NCBI RefSeq assembly: GCF_913055835.1
Contig: NZ_CAJXKQ010000013.1
Span: 1 to 64,000, forward strand
Reading direction: 5' to 3'
DNA: 64,000 nt
DNA from: an uncultured Marinobacter sp.
GTDB lineage: Bacteria; Pseudomonadota; Gammaproteobacteria; Pseudomonadales; Oleiphilaceae
Shown here piece by piece: positions 1-9,122 of the stretch. Both the position numbers and the translations under genes were made by a program. Positions within the stretch are counted from its first letter, which is position 1; the number at the start of each line of letters is the position of its first letter. The notes under the pieces were generated by a model that ran no database searches, was not told the origin of the DNA, and worked only from the letters and a program-made list of their open reading frames with translations.

Positions 1-899
1 TCGGGGTCGTAAACCTTGATGGCGAGGCCAATCAGCGTAGCGACCGGCGCCAGGGTGATGTAGCGCTTGTTCCAGGTGACTTTCAGGCCCAGCACTTCCT
101 TGCCGTTCCATTTGCCCTTGCAGACGATGCCCTTGTCCGGAATGGCGCCGGCGTCGGAGCCGGCCACGGGGGAGGTGAGGGCGAAACAGGGAATCTCGTC
201 GCCGCCGGCCAGTCTGGGCAAATAGTGCTGTTTCTGCTCATCGGTGCCGTAGTGCATCAGCAGCTCGCCCGGGCCGAGGGAGTTCGGCACCATTACGGTC
301 ACGGCCGCCGACACGCTGCGGGTGGAAATCTTCATCACGATCTCGGAATGGGCGGTGTTGGAGAAGCCCAGGCCACCGTCTTCCTTTGGAATCACCAGCC
401 CGAAAAAGCCGTTCTCACGGATGAACTTCCAGACCTTGTCCGGCAGGTCGTACTGCTCGTGGGTGATCTTCCAGTCGTCGAGCATGGCGCAGAGCTTTTC
501 CACCGGACCATCCAGGAAGGCCTGTTCCTCGCTGGTGAGGTGTGCCGGCTTCGCGTCCAGGAGCTTGCTCCACTTTGGCTTGCCAGAAAAGAGCTCGCCG
601 TCCCAGTCTACCGAGCCGGATTTCAGGGCTTCGGCTTCGGTATCCGAGAGTTTGGGCAATCGGCTGCGCACCCAACCCAGTAGCGGGCGGCTGAGCTTGT
701 CGAGGCGCAGGTCGCCGGGAATCACCAGGATCAACGCCAGGGCTAGCAGGGCACCGCCAAACAGAATGCTGATCAGATGCCATTCATCCTGAAACAGGCC
801 CACAACGGTCGCAATGGACATGATGGCAGCGGCTGTGGTGCCGCCTATACCCAGATAGATCAGCACCAGGGCGCTGACCAACAGGAGAAGAACACTCAT
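1..899 (-). CDS. fadE: Acyl-CoA dehydrogenase FadE, N-terminal part (cut by window edge)
   Basis: First step of fatty-acid beta-oxidation: oxidation of acyl-CoA to trans-2-enoyl-CoA with FAD. About 299 N-terminal codons are visible; the rest lies left of the window. The protein begins with two hydrophobic segments (about residues 1-25 and 38-60), as in the membrane-anchored long FadE family (about 815 residues), not the short acyl-CoA dehydrogenases. Family-typical stretches are readable, including PNSLGPGELL, HYGTDEQK and CFALTSPVAGSDAGAIPD, which follow E. coli FadE closely from memory. The ATG lies at 897-899, and the upstream minus-strand bases gaggtctcccc supply a weak ribosome site. It is divergent from the chemoreceptor at 1121. 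No clear fatty-acid regulator operator was found in the 221-bp gap. Confidence 0.93.
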   Translation of the reverse strand, partial: MSVLLLLVSALVLIYLGIGGTTAAAIMSIATVVGLFQDEWHLISILFGGALLALALILVIPGDLRLDKLSRPLLGWVRSRLPKLSDTEAEALKSGSVDWDGELFSGKPKWSKLLDAKPAHLTSEEQAFLDGPVEKLCAMLDDWKITHEQYDLPDKVWKFIRENGFFGLVIPKEDGGLGFSNTAHSEIVMKISTRSVSAAVTVMVPNSLGPGELLMHYGTDEQKQHYLPRLAGGDEIPCFALTSPVAGSDAGAIPDKGIVCKGKWNGKEVLGLKVTWNKRYITLAPVATLIGLAIKVYDP

Positions 900-1120
900 G
901 GGGAGACCTCCGTATCGTGAATGCAATCGCTCAGAATCAACTTTAACCATCGGTCAAAGTCCATGCTGTTGCAAGGGGTTCGGGGGCGCTATGTAAATAT
1001 TGATTGCAGTAATGAAAAGTATTGTCAAAAAGCCGGGCCGAGGGCGCTATTGATTGATCCAAACTGCAACTTTGGGAGAACACATAGCCTCATTCAATAA
1101 AAAGTGTCCGGAGTGTAAAC

Positions 1121-2764
1121 ATGTTTGGCCAGCTCACCGTTGCGAAACGCCTAGCCCTTGGCTTTGGCCTGATTCTGTCCCTGGTAATTGCAGTCAGCCT
1201 GATTGGCAACCAGCGGGTCGGCTTTATCGACCGGACACTGACCGATGTGGGAGACGGTGCCGCGGTGAAACAGCGGTATGCGATCAATTTCCGCGGCAGT
1301 GTCCACGATCGGGCCATAGCGATTCGCGATGCGGTGCTGGTGGAAAACAACCGCGATCTGCAAAGACACCTTGCCGATATCGAGCGATTGAAAGCGTTCT
1401 ACCGTGATTCCGCCGGCCCCATGGATGCGATGTTCCGGGAAGAAGGTGCCACCAGCCGGGAAGAGGAGCTGCTGGCCGCGATCAAGGAAATTGAACTCAG
1501 GGCCCTGACCCTGACCGATGAACTCCTCGAGCTGCGACTGGCCGGCAACATCGATCAGGCAAGGGCCTTTTTGCTCAGCGATGTCTCCGGTGCCTATTCG
1601 GAGTGGCTCAAACGGGTCAACGCCTTTATTGATTACCAGGAAGACGTGGTCACGACGGGCGTGGATGAAGTACGCGAGGCCGCCAGCACATTCAACGCAT
1701 TGAACCTGTCAGTAACCGGTCTTGCGGTGGTTCTCGGTGCCCTGGTCGCCCTGGTGATCATCCGCAGGCTGAAGAAGATTCTTGGCGGTGAGCCGGAGGA
1801 TGTAGCCGAGGCGATTCGCCAGCTGGCCAACGGGGAGCTGGACCAGGATATTCGAACCCGTTACCCGGACAGTGTGATGGGCGCGTTGCAGAATACCGTT
1901 GAGCGACTGGGCGGTATTATCCGGGAGGTTCGGTCGGCGGCTGAGGAGCTTTCCAATTCCTCGTCTGAACTTGAGAGCACCTCGGACAACAATAGCCGGC
2001 AGATCCGCCTCCAGGCCAGTGAAGCGGAACAGATGGCCACGGCCGTTAACCAGATGGCCGCCACGGTGAATGAAGTGGCCGGCTTTGCCGCCAGCGCCGC
2101 AACGGCTACCCAGAAAGCCGATAGCGAAGTGGAGAGCGGCAATCGGGTGGTGCAGGAAACCGCAGCCTCTATTGGCGAGTTGGCGGAAACCCTGGAACAG
2201 GCAACCCAGACCGTGCAACGGGTATCGGAAGACAGCGCCAACATCGAGAAGATCATAGAAGTAATCAATGGCATCGCCGAACAGACCAACCTGCTGGCGT
2301 TGAATGCCGCGATCGAGGCAGCCCGTGCTGGCACCCATGGCCGGGGCTTTGCGGTGGTAGCGGATGAGGTTCGCTCACTGGCATCCAGGACCCAGGATTC
2401 AACCCGGGAAATCCAGGAAATGATCGGTAACCTGCAGACCGGTGCCGGTCAGGCGACCAGCGTCATGGAAAGCAGTCGGGAACTGGCACGCAACACGGTG
2501 GACAAGACCAGCGAGGCGGAAGCTGCCCTGGCCAGAATCCGCAGCGAAGTCGGCGCCATCAACGACATGAATGCCCAGATTGCCAGCGCCTCCGAGGAGC
2601 AGAGTTCGGTTGCGGAAGAGGTCAACCGCAACATCAGCCGCATCCACGATGCCACGGTTGAAACGTCAGCCGGTTCGGAACAGGTCGCCGGGGCCAGCCG
2701 GGATCTGGCAGTGCTGGCAGAGCAGCTGCGTTCACGCGTCAGTGTGTTCCGGATTAGAGGCTGA
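1121..2764 (+). CDS. Methyl-accepting chemotaxis protein
   Basis: A 547-residue transmembrane chemoreceptor. Residues 11-31 form the first membrane segment, followed by a periplasmic helical region of about 150 residues resembling a four-helix-bundle sensor. A second membrane segment lies near 190-212, then a HAMP-like linker and the long cytoplasmic coiled coil. The signalling tip is unmistakable ([18 protein letters not shown], then [12 protein letters not shown]). A GGAG lies eight bases before the ATG. The ligand cannot be read from sequence, and no CheW-binding or CheR-tether pentapeptide is visible at the C-terminus. Its last 11 bases overlap the end of the convergent prenyltransferase gene. 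Confidence 0.93.
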   Translation: MFGQLTVAKRLALGFGLILSLVIAVSLIGNQRVGFIDRTLTDVGDGAAVKQRYAINFRGSVHDRAIAIRDAVLVENNRDLQRHLADIERLKAFYRDSAGPMDAMFREEGATSREEELLAAIKEIELRALTLTDELLELRLAGNIDQARAFLLSDVSGAYSEWLKRVNAFIDYQEDVVTTGVDEVREAASTFNALNLSVTGLAVVLGALVALVIIRRLKKILGGEPEDVAEAIRQLANGELDQDIRTRYPDSVMGALQNTVERLGGIIREVRSAAEELSNSSSELESTSDNNSRQIRLQASEAEQMATAVNQMAATVNEVAGFAASAATATQKADSEVESGNRVVQETAASIGELAETLEQATQTVQRVSEDSANIEKIIEVINGIAEQTNLLALNAAIEAARAGTHGRGFAVVADEVRSLASRTQDSTREIQEMIGNLQTGAGQATSVMESSRELARNTVDKTSEAEAALARIRSEVGAINDMNAQIASASEEQSSVAEEVNRNISRIHDATVETSAGSEQVAGASRDLAVLAEQLRSRVSVFRIRG

Positions 2765-3644
2765 GGCCACAGATCAGTAGCGCCAGGGTTGCCAGCAGCA
2801 CCGCGACGTTGATGCCCAGAAGGGTGTTCAGCTGTCCCGGGTTGCCGAGCGCGCCTGGCAGCTTGACGCATACCCAGATCGCTGCCGGCAGAGGCGCAAG
2901 GGCGAGAGCGGTCCACACCGGCAACCAGCCGATCCAGATTGCCGCCTCAAGAATGCCATAGCTGCTCAGTAACAGCAGCGCCACCAGACGGGCTGCGGCC
3001 GGCTGTCCCAGGGTAATGACCAGATGCCGACGGCCAACTTTGCGGTCGGCATCCGCATCCGGAATCTGGTTGATCAACAGCAACTCACTGACCAGCAGCA
3101 GGCCAATGGCGGAAACGGTCAGGGCGGTCGCATCCAGCCGGGCTCCCAGGGCAATCAGACTGCCCAGAATCATTACCGGGCCGAACCCCAGCCCCGGAGC
3201 CAGCAGACAAATCAGAGGCGAACGGGTTATCCAGCGGGTGTAGGTGAGAACCAACATCACGCCGGCGGCGCCCAGAACCAGCATGGGCAGGCCCCGGAGC
3301 CAGAGAAAGTAGAGGCCGATGGCCACAACCAGTCCCAGGGTACCAAAGGCGGCTAGCAGAACCTGTCTGGCGGCCGACGGCACTTCCGGCAGGGCACCAC
3401 TGCCGCCGGAGAACGGTGTGCGTCGGGTGATCAAATCCAGTCCGGAGACGAAGTCCTCGTACTCGTTGAGCAGATTGACGGCAGCGTGAGCGAGTAGGGC
3501 GCCAATCAGCACCAGCAGGGTGTTGAGCAGAGCCGGTGGCTCGCCCTGTTGCCAGGCTACCGCCACGCCAAGGCCGGCACACAGCGGTGCAAGCACCAGA
3601 AAATTGGGGCGGGAGGCGCGCACCACCGCAACGGTTTCAGACAT
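2754..3644 (-). CDS. UbiA-family prenyltransferase (MenA-like)
   Basis: An integral membrane aromatic prenyltransferase-type protein of 296 residues with about eight or nine hydrophobic segments. Two acidic motifs typical of the family are present: [14 protein letters not shown] in the first loop and [13 protein letters not shown] in the second, which bind Mg-diphosphate of the isoprenoid donor. The family includes UbiA, MenA and relatives for other quinones, haems and lipids. The overall sequence is more MenA-like than UbiA-like, but no menaquinone gene lies nearby, so the acceptor is unknown. The gene overlaps the convergent chemoreceptor by 11 bases and lies downstream of an AEC transporter on the same strand. 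Confidence 0.8.
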   Translation of the reverse strand: MSETVAVVRASRPNFLVLAPLCAGLGVAVAWQQGEPPALLNTLLVLIGALLAHAAVNLLNEYEDFVSGLDLITRRTPFSGGSGALPEVPSAARQVLLAAFGTLGLVVAIGLYFLWLRGLPMLVLGAAGVMLVLTYTRWITRSPLICLLAPGLGFGPVMILGSLIALGARLDATALTVSAIGLLLVSELLLINQIPDADADRKVGRRHLVITLGQPAAARLVALLLLSSYGILEAAIWIGWLPVWTALALAPLPAAIWVCVKLPGALGNPGQLNTLLGINVAVLLATLALLICGLSL

Positions 3645-3675
3645 CGGGTCCTTCCAGGGGGAACAGAGCTTTCAA

Positions 3676-4575
3676 TCAGCCGGCTGATGGAACGTAGCCA
3701 GCGGCAAACACCAGACCGAGGACAACCGGCATCACCACCAGGCTGCCCAGGTTGCTCAATAATACCAGCGACGCGACCTTGTGTGGCTCCTGCCGATACT
3801 GTTCTGCCACCATGTAGTTGAGTACGGCTGGCGGTAGGGCCGCAAATACCCACAGCGCCGCCACTTGCATCCCGGGCAGATCCAGAACGGCAATCATCGG
3901 CCAGGCCAGGATCAGACCACTGGCGGGGCAGGCAATGGCACCCAGCATTCCCAGTTTCCAGTCACTGAAATCGATATCGAGCATGCGCACGCCGAGGGCA
4001 AAGAGCATCAGCGGGATACAGACGCCCCCAAGCATGTTCAGGGTTTCCAGCAGCCACTCCGGCAAAGGCACGCCCCCGAGATTCACTGACAGCCCGGCGA
4101 TACTGGCAAACACGATGGGTAGCTTCAGGCGTTTTACGATAGACGTATGGGGGTCCAGCATGTACAGCCCCACCGAAAAGTGCAGCAGCATTTCCACGAT
4201 AAACAGCACGATGGCCGCCGGCAGGGCTGCATCGCCGAAGGCCAGCACCAGCAGCGGAATGCCCATGTTGCCGGAATTATTGAACATCATCGGTGGCAGG
4301 AAGGTCTTCAAGTTGAGCTTCATCACCTTGGCCAGCGGATACAGGACAATGCCCGATCCGAGTACAACCACGGTGGCCGCCAATGCCAGCCTGGCATACT
4401 CCTGCAGGGGAGCCTGCTGGTCAGCAAGAACGGCAAAGACCAGCATGGGTACAAACAGTTCCATGTTGAGAACGTTCAGCCCCTGGATGTCGGGCGTCCG
4501 GTAGCGGCCATAAAGGGCGCCGCATCCTGCGATCAGGAACACCGGCAACATGGTGGACAGGATCTGGCCAATCAT
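3676..4575 (-). CDS. AEC-family permease (auxin efflux carrier type)
   Basis: A 299-residue membrane protein with about ten hydrophobic helices and the family's N-terminal signature of a small-residue helix followed by a conserved NMELFVPMLVF segment. The central FNNSGNMGIPL motif is characteristic of AEC/BASS-like carriers. Bacterial members export or exchange organic acids such as malate or malonate, but substrate cannot be predicted here. It is transcribed toward the UbiA-family gene with a 31-base gap, so the two may share a transcript. Upstream it is divergent from the MalY-type lyase. Confidence 0.85.
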   Translation of the reverse strand: MIGQILSTMLPVFLIAGCGALYGRYRTPDIQGLNVLNMELFVPMLVFAVLADQQAPLQEYARLALAATVVVLGSGIVLYPLAKVMKLNLKTFLPPMMFNNSGNMGIPLLVLAFGDAALPAAIVLFIVEMLLHFSVGLYMLDPHTSIVKRLKLPIVFASIAGLSVNLGGVPLPEWLLETLNMLGGVCIPLMLFALGVRMLDIDFSDWKLGMLGAIACPASGLILAWPMIAVLDLPGMQVAALWVFAALPPAVLNYMVAEQYRQEPHKVASLVLLSNLGSLVVMPVVLGLVFAAGYVPSAG

Positions 4576-4688
4576 TGAACAGGCTCCGGGAGAAATATCT
4601 GGAAGTTTTTATTGGATAAAACGTTAGGTTCGCAAGTATCAGCCCGTTTGGGCAAGCACTAATCGATAATGTTCGACCAAAGCCGGAG

Positions 4689-4711
4689 ACGAACACGGTG
4701 GTCGTGTTCGT
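4689..4711. repeat. Perfect 9-bp inverted repeat in the malY-like leader
   Basis: Two nine-base arms, acgaacacg and cgtgttcgt, flank a five-base spacer gtggt. The repeat sits about 77 bases upstream of the chosen GTG start of the MalY-type gene, in its divergent intergenic region. There is no following T run, so it is not a simple terminator. It could be an operator or an RNA hairpin; nothing here identifies a regulator. Confidence 0.5.
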
Positions 4712-4787
4712 TCAGGCGCTTGCGGAGCCTGATTGGGCCCACCACAATAACGGCTTCCAATGTTGTTATCTGCCCTGGAGAGTCCTT

Positions 4788-5972
4788 GTGTCCAGTTCGT
4801 TTGATCAACCGGTTTCCCGTGAAAATACCTGTTCGGTGAAGTTCGATGCCCGCAAGGCGGTTTTTGGCACCGAGGATGTAATTCCGGTCTGGGTTGCCGA
4901 TATGGACTTCGCGGCTCCCGAGGCGGTCACCCGCGCACTGGCCGAGCGGGCCGCACACCCGGTTTATGGTTACACGTTGTTCCCGGACAGTCTTTACCAG
5001 TCGATGATTGACTGGTTTGCCAGCCGCCATGGCTGGGAGATCCGGCGCGAGTGGATTCTGATGGCCCCTGGCGTGGTGCCGTCCATCAACGCCGCGTGCA
5101 TGGCCTACGCCGGGCCCGGTGAGGGTGTCATCATCCAGCCGCCGGTCTATCCGCCGTTCTTCAGTTCGGTGCGCCACAGTGGCCGGGTGGTGATCGAGAA
5201 CCCGCTGGTGCCGGAGGATCCGGATACCGGAGACCCGGGCCACTACCGCATGGATCTGGATCATCTGGAGCAGTGTGCTGCCCGCCCCGATGCCCGGATC
5301 CTGCTGCTGTGCTCGCCCCATAATCCGGTTGGCCGGGTCTGGTCGGAGGAAGAACTGGGGGCGGTGCTGGATATCGCACGCCGGCACCAGCTGGTGGTGG
5401 TTTCCGACGAAATCCATTGCGATCTGACCTTCCCGGATAAGCCTCGCCACACGATGCTGGCGAACCTGGCCGGCCCTGAAGACGCACTGGTTACGGCGGT
5501 GGCACCCAGCAAGAGTTTCAACATGCCCGGGTTGGGTTTGTCGGCGCTGGTGATCCCCGACGCGGACCGGCGCAAAGCCATGAAGGCCGTGTTTGAATCC
5601 ATGCACCTGCCCCAGTGTAATCCGTTCAGTATTGCCGGCTTCGAGGCGGGCTATCGTCACGGTGGCCCGTGGCTGGACGATCTGATGGCCTATTTGCAGG
5701 CAAACCGGGATTATGTTTTGGAGGCTGTTGGCCAGCGCCTGCCCGGCATTCGCGTGTCCGCTCCGGAAGGCACCTATCTCTTGTGGCTGGATTGCCGCGA
5801 ACTGGGCCTGGACGATGCGGGTTTGAAACGCTTCTTTGTCCGGGAAGCCGGTGTGGGTATGAATCCCGGCATCTCCTTCGGAGACCCGGGCAGTGGCTTT
5901 ATGCGGTTGAATATCGGCTGCCCGAGGTCCGTCCTTGAGCAGGTCATCGACCGCATCGAAGCGGCGCTCTGA
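4788..5972 (+). CDS. PLP-dependent C-S lyase / aminotransferase, MalY-PatB type
   Basis: A fold-type I PLP enzyme of 394 residues, the usual length for MalY/PatB cystathionine beta-lyases, which cleave C-S bonds of cystathionine or cysteine conjugates. Family features: VWVADMDF near residue 35, the YGYTLFPDS region, CSPHNPVGR around 175, SDEIHCDLTF with the cofactor-binding Asp near 207, and the Schiff-base lysine in APSKSFNMPG (Lys242). An open ATG exists upstream at 4698, but it lies in the loop of an inverted repeat and adds 30 unrelated residues. The GTG at 4788 has GGAG seven bases upstream and is preferred. The 3' end is 18 bases from a convergent gene. Confidence 0.87.
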   Translation: MSSSFDQPVSRENTCSVKFDARKAVFGTEDVIPVWVADMDFAAPEAVTRALAERAAHPVYGYTLFPDSLYQSMIDWFASRHGWEIRREWILMAPGVVPSINAACMAYAGPGEGVIIQPPVYPPFFSSVRHSGRVVIENPLVPEDPDTGDPGHYRMDLDHLEQCAARPDARILLLCSPHNPVGRVWSEEELGAVLDIARRHQLVVVSDEIHCDLTFPDKPRHTMLANLAGPEDALVTAVAPSKSFNMPGLGLSALVIPDADRRKAMKAVFESMHLPQCNPFSIAGFEAGYRHGGPWLDDLMAYLQANRDYVLEAVGQRLPGIRVSAPEGTYLLWLDCRELGLDDAGLKRFFVREAGVGMNPGISFGDPGSGFMRLNIGCPRSVLEQVIDRIEAAL

Positions 5973-5990
5973 CTGGCAGCCCGCTCCCGG

Positions 5991-6539
5991 TTACTGTTGC
6001 CCCAGGGAGCAATGATCCTCCACCAGCTGCCAGCGCGGAGGTTTGTTCATGCCGGGCATATCGCCGTTGGTCGCCCGGATAGCCTCCCAGATCTGGCCGC
6101 CGTGGGTAACCAGGCTACCAACCGTGTAGCTCTTGGAAAATAACCACGGGTCCGGCCGCACACACATCCCGGAAGCAGTCTCGCCCCGTTTGCTCTTGCC
6201 GACGGTTTTACCGGCACCGGCAGCTTCGGCTTCTTGCTGCCCGTCTCCGGTCTGGGCCTGATTGGCGGTTTGCTTGTGATCCTCGCAGTCCGGCACTGAA
6301 TCCAGCTTTTTCCAGTCGAAGGTAATGCCGGGCTCCAGGCCCTCATGCAGCTCACGGGACTCGTACCAACTGCCTTTATGAAAGACCGTAGCACCGGCTG
6401 GATAATAACGGGTAGGGACCCACTTAGACTCTTCCGGATCACAGGGTTCCGCCGTCGCCGCGGTCGAGAGGCCGGCGGTTAACAACACAAGAATCAGGCA
6501 AAAGAAGCCACGAGCGTTTCTGACTGCGTATTCAACCAT
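5991..6539 (-). CDS. Secreted protein with two carbohydrate-binding-like modules
   Basis: A 182-residue protein with an N-terminal signal peptide ending near TAATAEP. The mature part carries two similar short modules: one around residues 40-65 (YPAGATVFHKGSWYES) and one around 135-165 (YTVGSLVTHGGQIWEA). Each has the Y-x-x-G-x-x-V-x-x-x-G-x-x-W/Y-E spacing of CBM5/12 (ChiC-type) chitin-binding modules. A charged, low-complexity linker separates them. No catalytic domain is present. The ATG at 6537-6539 is preceded by AGGAGA; the frame stays open further upstream inside the transporter gene but without a better start. It overlaps the end of the EamA transporter by eight bases. Function is unknown. 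Confidence 0.72.
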   Translation of the reverse strand: MVEYAVRNARGFFCLILVLLTAGLSTAATAEPCDPEESKWVPTRYYPAGATVFHKGSWYESRELHEGLEPGITFDWKKLDSVPDCEDHKQTANQAQTGDGQQEAEAAGAGKTVGKSKRGETASGMCVRPDPWLFSKSYTVGSLVTHGGQIWEAIRATNGDMPGMNKPPRWQLVEDHCSLGQQ

Positions 6540-7500
6540 GAGAGTCTCCTTTTGCTTGCTGTCCAGAGAGTGGATAGTTTGTGCGTAGTCGGGTCTGTGT
6601 GGCCAGGACGAGCCCGGCAAGAATCAGTACACCACCGATAACATGAAACATCCCGAGGGATTCGGCCAGGAAAATACCTGCCAGAATCGAGGCAAAGACA
6701 GGGGTCAGGTACATAAAGATGGCCGCCCTGGCCGGGCCAATTTTATGCACACCGTGGTTCCAGAATCCATAGGCCAGTATTCCCGGGAAAATGGCAAAGT
6801 ACAGCAACGGCACTGCGGTGCTTTGTGACAGTTCAAAGCCCCCGGAAAAGAAAATCAGATCGGCCAGGTAGAATGGCAGGACAACCAGCGTGCCCAACAG
6901 GATCTGCGTGGTCAGAAAGGTTAACGCTGGCAGAGGTACGGCCTGTCGTCGCAAGAGTACCGAAAACAGGCCCCAGCTGAATACCGCCGCCACCATGATC
7001 AGATCTCCCGGCTGGGCCTCAAGGCTGGTCAGCACCGAGAGATCGCCGCGGGCGATAACGGTAACGATGCCAGAAATGGCCAGCGCGATGCCCAGTGCCT
7101 GAATCGGCCAGGTCCGGTCGCCGAGCAGTATCCAGGCGAGTAAAGCCACGAAAATGGGGATGGTCGCGTTGATAAGGGCAATATTGGTGGCGGTGGTTGT
7201 GGTGGCCGCCAGGTACAGCAGGGTATTGAATGCGCCCACGCTGAAGGTCGCCAGGGCCAGCATGGAACCGAACCGCTCGCGGATCACCTGGCGGTGGCGC
7301 CAGATACCCGGAAGCCCGAAAGGCAACAGGATCGCCAGGGCGATCACCCAGCGCCAGAACGACATGGAGAGCGGCGGAATGTTTTCTACGGTGCCCCGGG
7401 CGACAACCGCGTTGCCGGCCCAGAACAGCGGAGTAAGAACCAGCCCGATGTAGGCCAGGCCGGGAATTCGCGACAAGACTCCGGCGTTCTCGGAAGACAC
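6532..7500 (-). CDS. DMT-superfamily transporter, EamA type
   Basis: A 322-residue inner-membrane protein with about ten hydrophobic segments arranged as two EamA repeats. It starts with the typical LTPLFWAGNAVVARG motif, and the second half has AYGFWNHGVHKIGPARAA followed by LTPVFASILAGIFL. Family members move amino acids, metabolites or drugs; the substrate cannot be inferred. Its 3' end overlaps the start of the secreted CBM-like protein by eight bases, suggesting cotranscription, though a functional link is unclear. Confidence 0.9.
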   Translation of the reverse strand: MSSENAGVLSRIPGLAYIGLVLTPLFWAGNAVVARGTVENIPPLSMSFWRWVIALAILLPFGLPGIWRHRQVIRERFGSMLALATFSVGAFNTLLYLAATTTTATNIALINATIPIFVALLAWILLGDRTWPIQALGIALAISGIVTVIARGDLSVLTSLEAQPGDLIMVAAVFSWGLFSVLLRRQAVPLPALTFLTTQILLGTLVVLPFYLADLIFFSGGFELSQSTAVPLLYFAIFPGILAYGFWNHGVHKIGPARAAIFMYLTPVFASILAGIFLAESLGMFHVIGGVLILAGLVLATQTRLRTNYPLSGQQAKGDSHG

Positions 7501-7545
7501 AAAGGCTCCTTCTGGGTTGGTGATGCCCGAAAAAAGCCTAGCATA

Positions 7546-8931
7546 CTACTCTCCGGGAACTTCTGCCTCCGTACCAATGTGGTAGGCGGCAAAGCCGGCC
7601 ATCACCACCTGATCCACGGCCATGCCGATAACCCGGCCATCAATGGTGGAGCGGATGGGGTGCTGGGCATTGGTGATCGGGTCGGAGACGTAACCGAGAA
7701 TCTCTCCTTCTGATACATTTGCCCCCAGCTCAATTTCGCTGAACAGGATGCCGCCATGGTCCGCCCGGATCCAGTCGGAATCGTAGTAGACCGGTTCCGG
7801 ATCGCCCCACACGAACATCCGGGAGATCATGCCCTGACGTTCCATCAGGCTGGTGAGGCTGTTCACACCTGCGCTAATCTGGTGTTGCTGGATGCGGTGG
7901 GACTCGCCCGCTTCCAGGGTGACCGTTCGAATGCCGGCCGCCACGGCGGCCGTGCGCAACATGCCTGCGGAACCGGAGCTGTGCACCACCGCCATGCGGT
8001 CAAAGCCGCGGGTAAATTCCGCCACATCCGGGTTGTTCATGTCGGCACGAAGTTGCGGCAGGTTGGTGCGCTTCAGTGAGCCGGTGTGAATATCCACCAG
8101 CATGTCGCACTTGCGGATGACGTTTTCGAACAGCGAGTGGGCAATACGGTCGGCCAGGCTGCCGTTGGGGCTGCCCGGGAAATGCCGGTTGAGATCGCGA
8201 CGATCGGGCAGATACCGACTGCCCTGCTGGAATCCCGGCAGGTTCACAATCGGCACGCCCACGACCGTGCCCGAGAGTTTCTCCGGGTTCAGGTCATACA
8301 TGGTCTGGCGGATGATTTCGATGCCGTTCAACTCATCCCCGTGAATAGCACCGGTGAGGCAAAGCGTCGGGCCGGCGTTGATACCATTGACCACCAGAAC
8401 CGGCGTTGTCTGGGACAGACCGGCAATCTGAATGCCGGGTGTCCAGGCCAGGCGGGTAGAGGTGCCGGGCATGACATCGTTGTCGAGCAGGGTAAATACC
8501 TTGCCCTCGCGAATCTCGGGTTGCGGTTCGGGTTCGGCCAAGGCTTCCGTTGCCATGACCTCGGATTCGGCAGCGTCTGCATCCGTTTCAGCCGGCGTTG
8601 AGGCCTGCGCCTCAGGTGGTGGTGCAACCTGTTTCAGATCGATATTCGGGGCCACCTTCCGTGACGCTGCTGAGGGCGTGTCAATACCGGCACCGCTCTG
8701 CGTGGCCACCGGCCTCCGGGCCTCGGGTTCCTGCTCTTTTGTCTGCAGGGGTACCGAATGCTCAACGTCCTCGACGCTCTCGTCCTCGGCCAGCTCGGCA
8801 ATCAGCACTTCGGATTTTTTACTGGTTTTTGCCGAATCAGTTTCGGCCGAAAGCGGTGCCGACAGCCAGGGGATAACCAGACTGATCAGCAGGATCCGGG
8901 GGGACGGTTTTTGAAGCCGCTCAAACAGCAT
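7546..8931 (-). CDS. Succinylglutamate desuccinylase / aspartoacylase family protein
   Basis: A 461-residue zinc carboxypeptidase-fold protein of the AstE/AspA family. The zinc ligands are visible as HGDE (His197, Glu200) and DIHTGS (His282), and DRRDLNRHFPG (about 243-253) is the substrate-binding motif. The final third has the usual beta-rich domain. The first roughly 140 residues are unusual: a hydrophobic signal or anchor segment (about 13-29), then an acidic, Ala/Pro/Glu-rich region that the enzymatic family lacks. This suggests an exported or tethered enzyme. The substrate is unknown; the gene is not beside arginine catabolism genes, so an astE assignment is not justified. Confidence 0.82.
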   Translation of the reverse strand: MLFERLQKPSPRILLISLVIPWLSAPLSAETDSAKTSKKSEVLIAELAEDESVEDVEHSVPLQTKEQEPEARRPVATQSGAGIDTPSAASRKVAPNIDLKQVAPPPEAQASTPAETDADAAESEVMATEALAEPEPQPEIREGKVFTLLDNDVMPGTSTRLAWTPGIQIAGLSQTTPVLVVNGINAGPTLCLTGAIHGDELNGIEIIRQTMYDLNPEKLSGTVVGVPIVNLPGFQQGSRYLPDRRDLNRHFPGSPNGSLADRIAHSLFENVIRKCDMLVDIHTGSLKRTNLPQLRADMNNPDVAEFTRGFDRMAVVHSSGSAGMLRTAAVAAGIRTVTLEAGESHRIQQHQISAGVNSLTSLMERQGMISRMFVWGDPEPVYYDSDWIRADHGGILFSEIELGANVSEGEILGYVSDPITNAQHPIRSTIDGRVIGMAVDQVVMAGFAAYHIGTEAEVPGE

Positions 8932-9122
8932 ATTTCCTCACGGTTCGTCAGTGTGCGCTCAAGGATAGAGTGCCTCTGGCGGTCATGAATACTGCTGTGA
9001 CAAAGGTTTAATGCCACTTTCATGAAATCCGGGCAAGTTATAACGAATCCTGTTATACGCCGGAAACGTGATGAACAGTATGGGCTTTTTGCGAAATCCG
9101 GTGTGCTTTCGTTACTCCCGCG

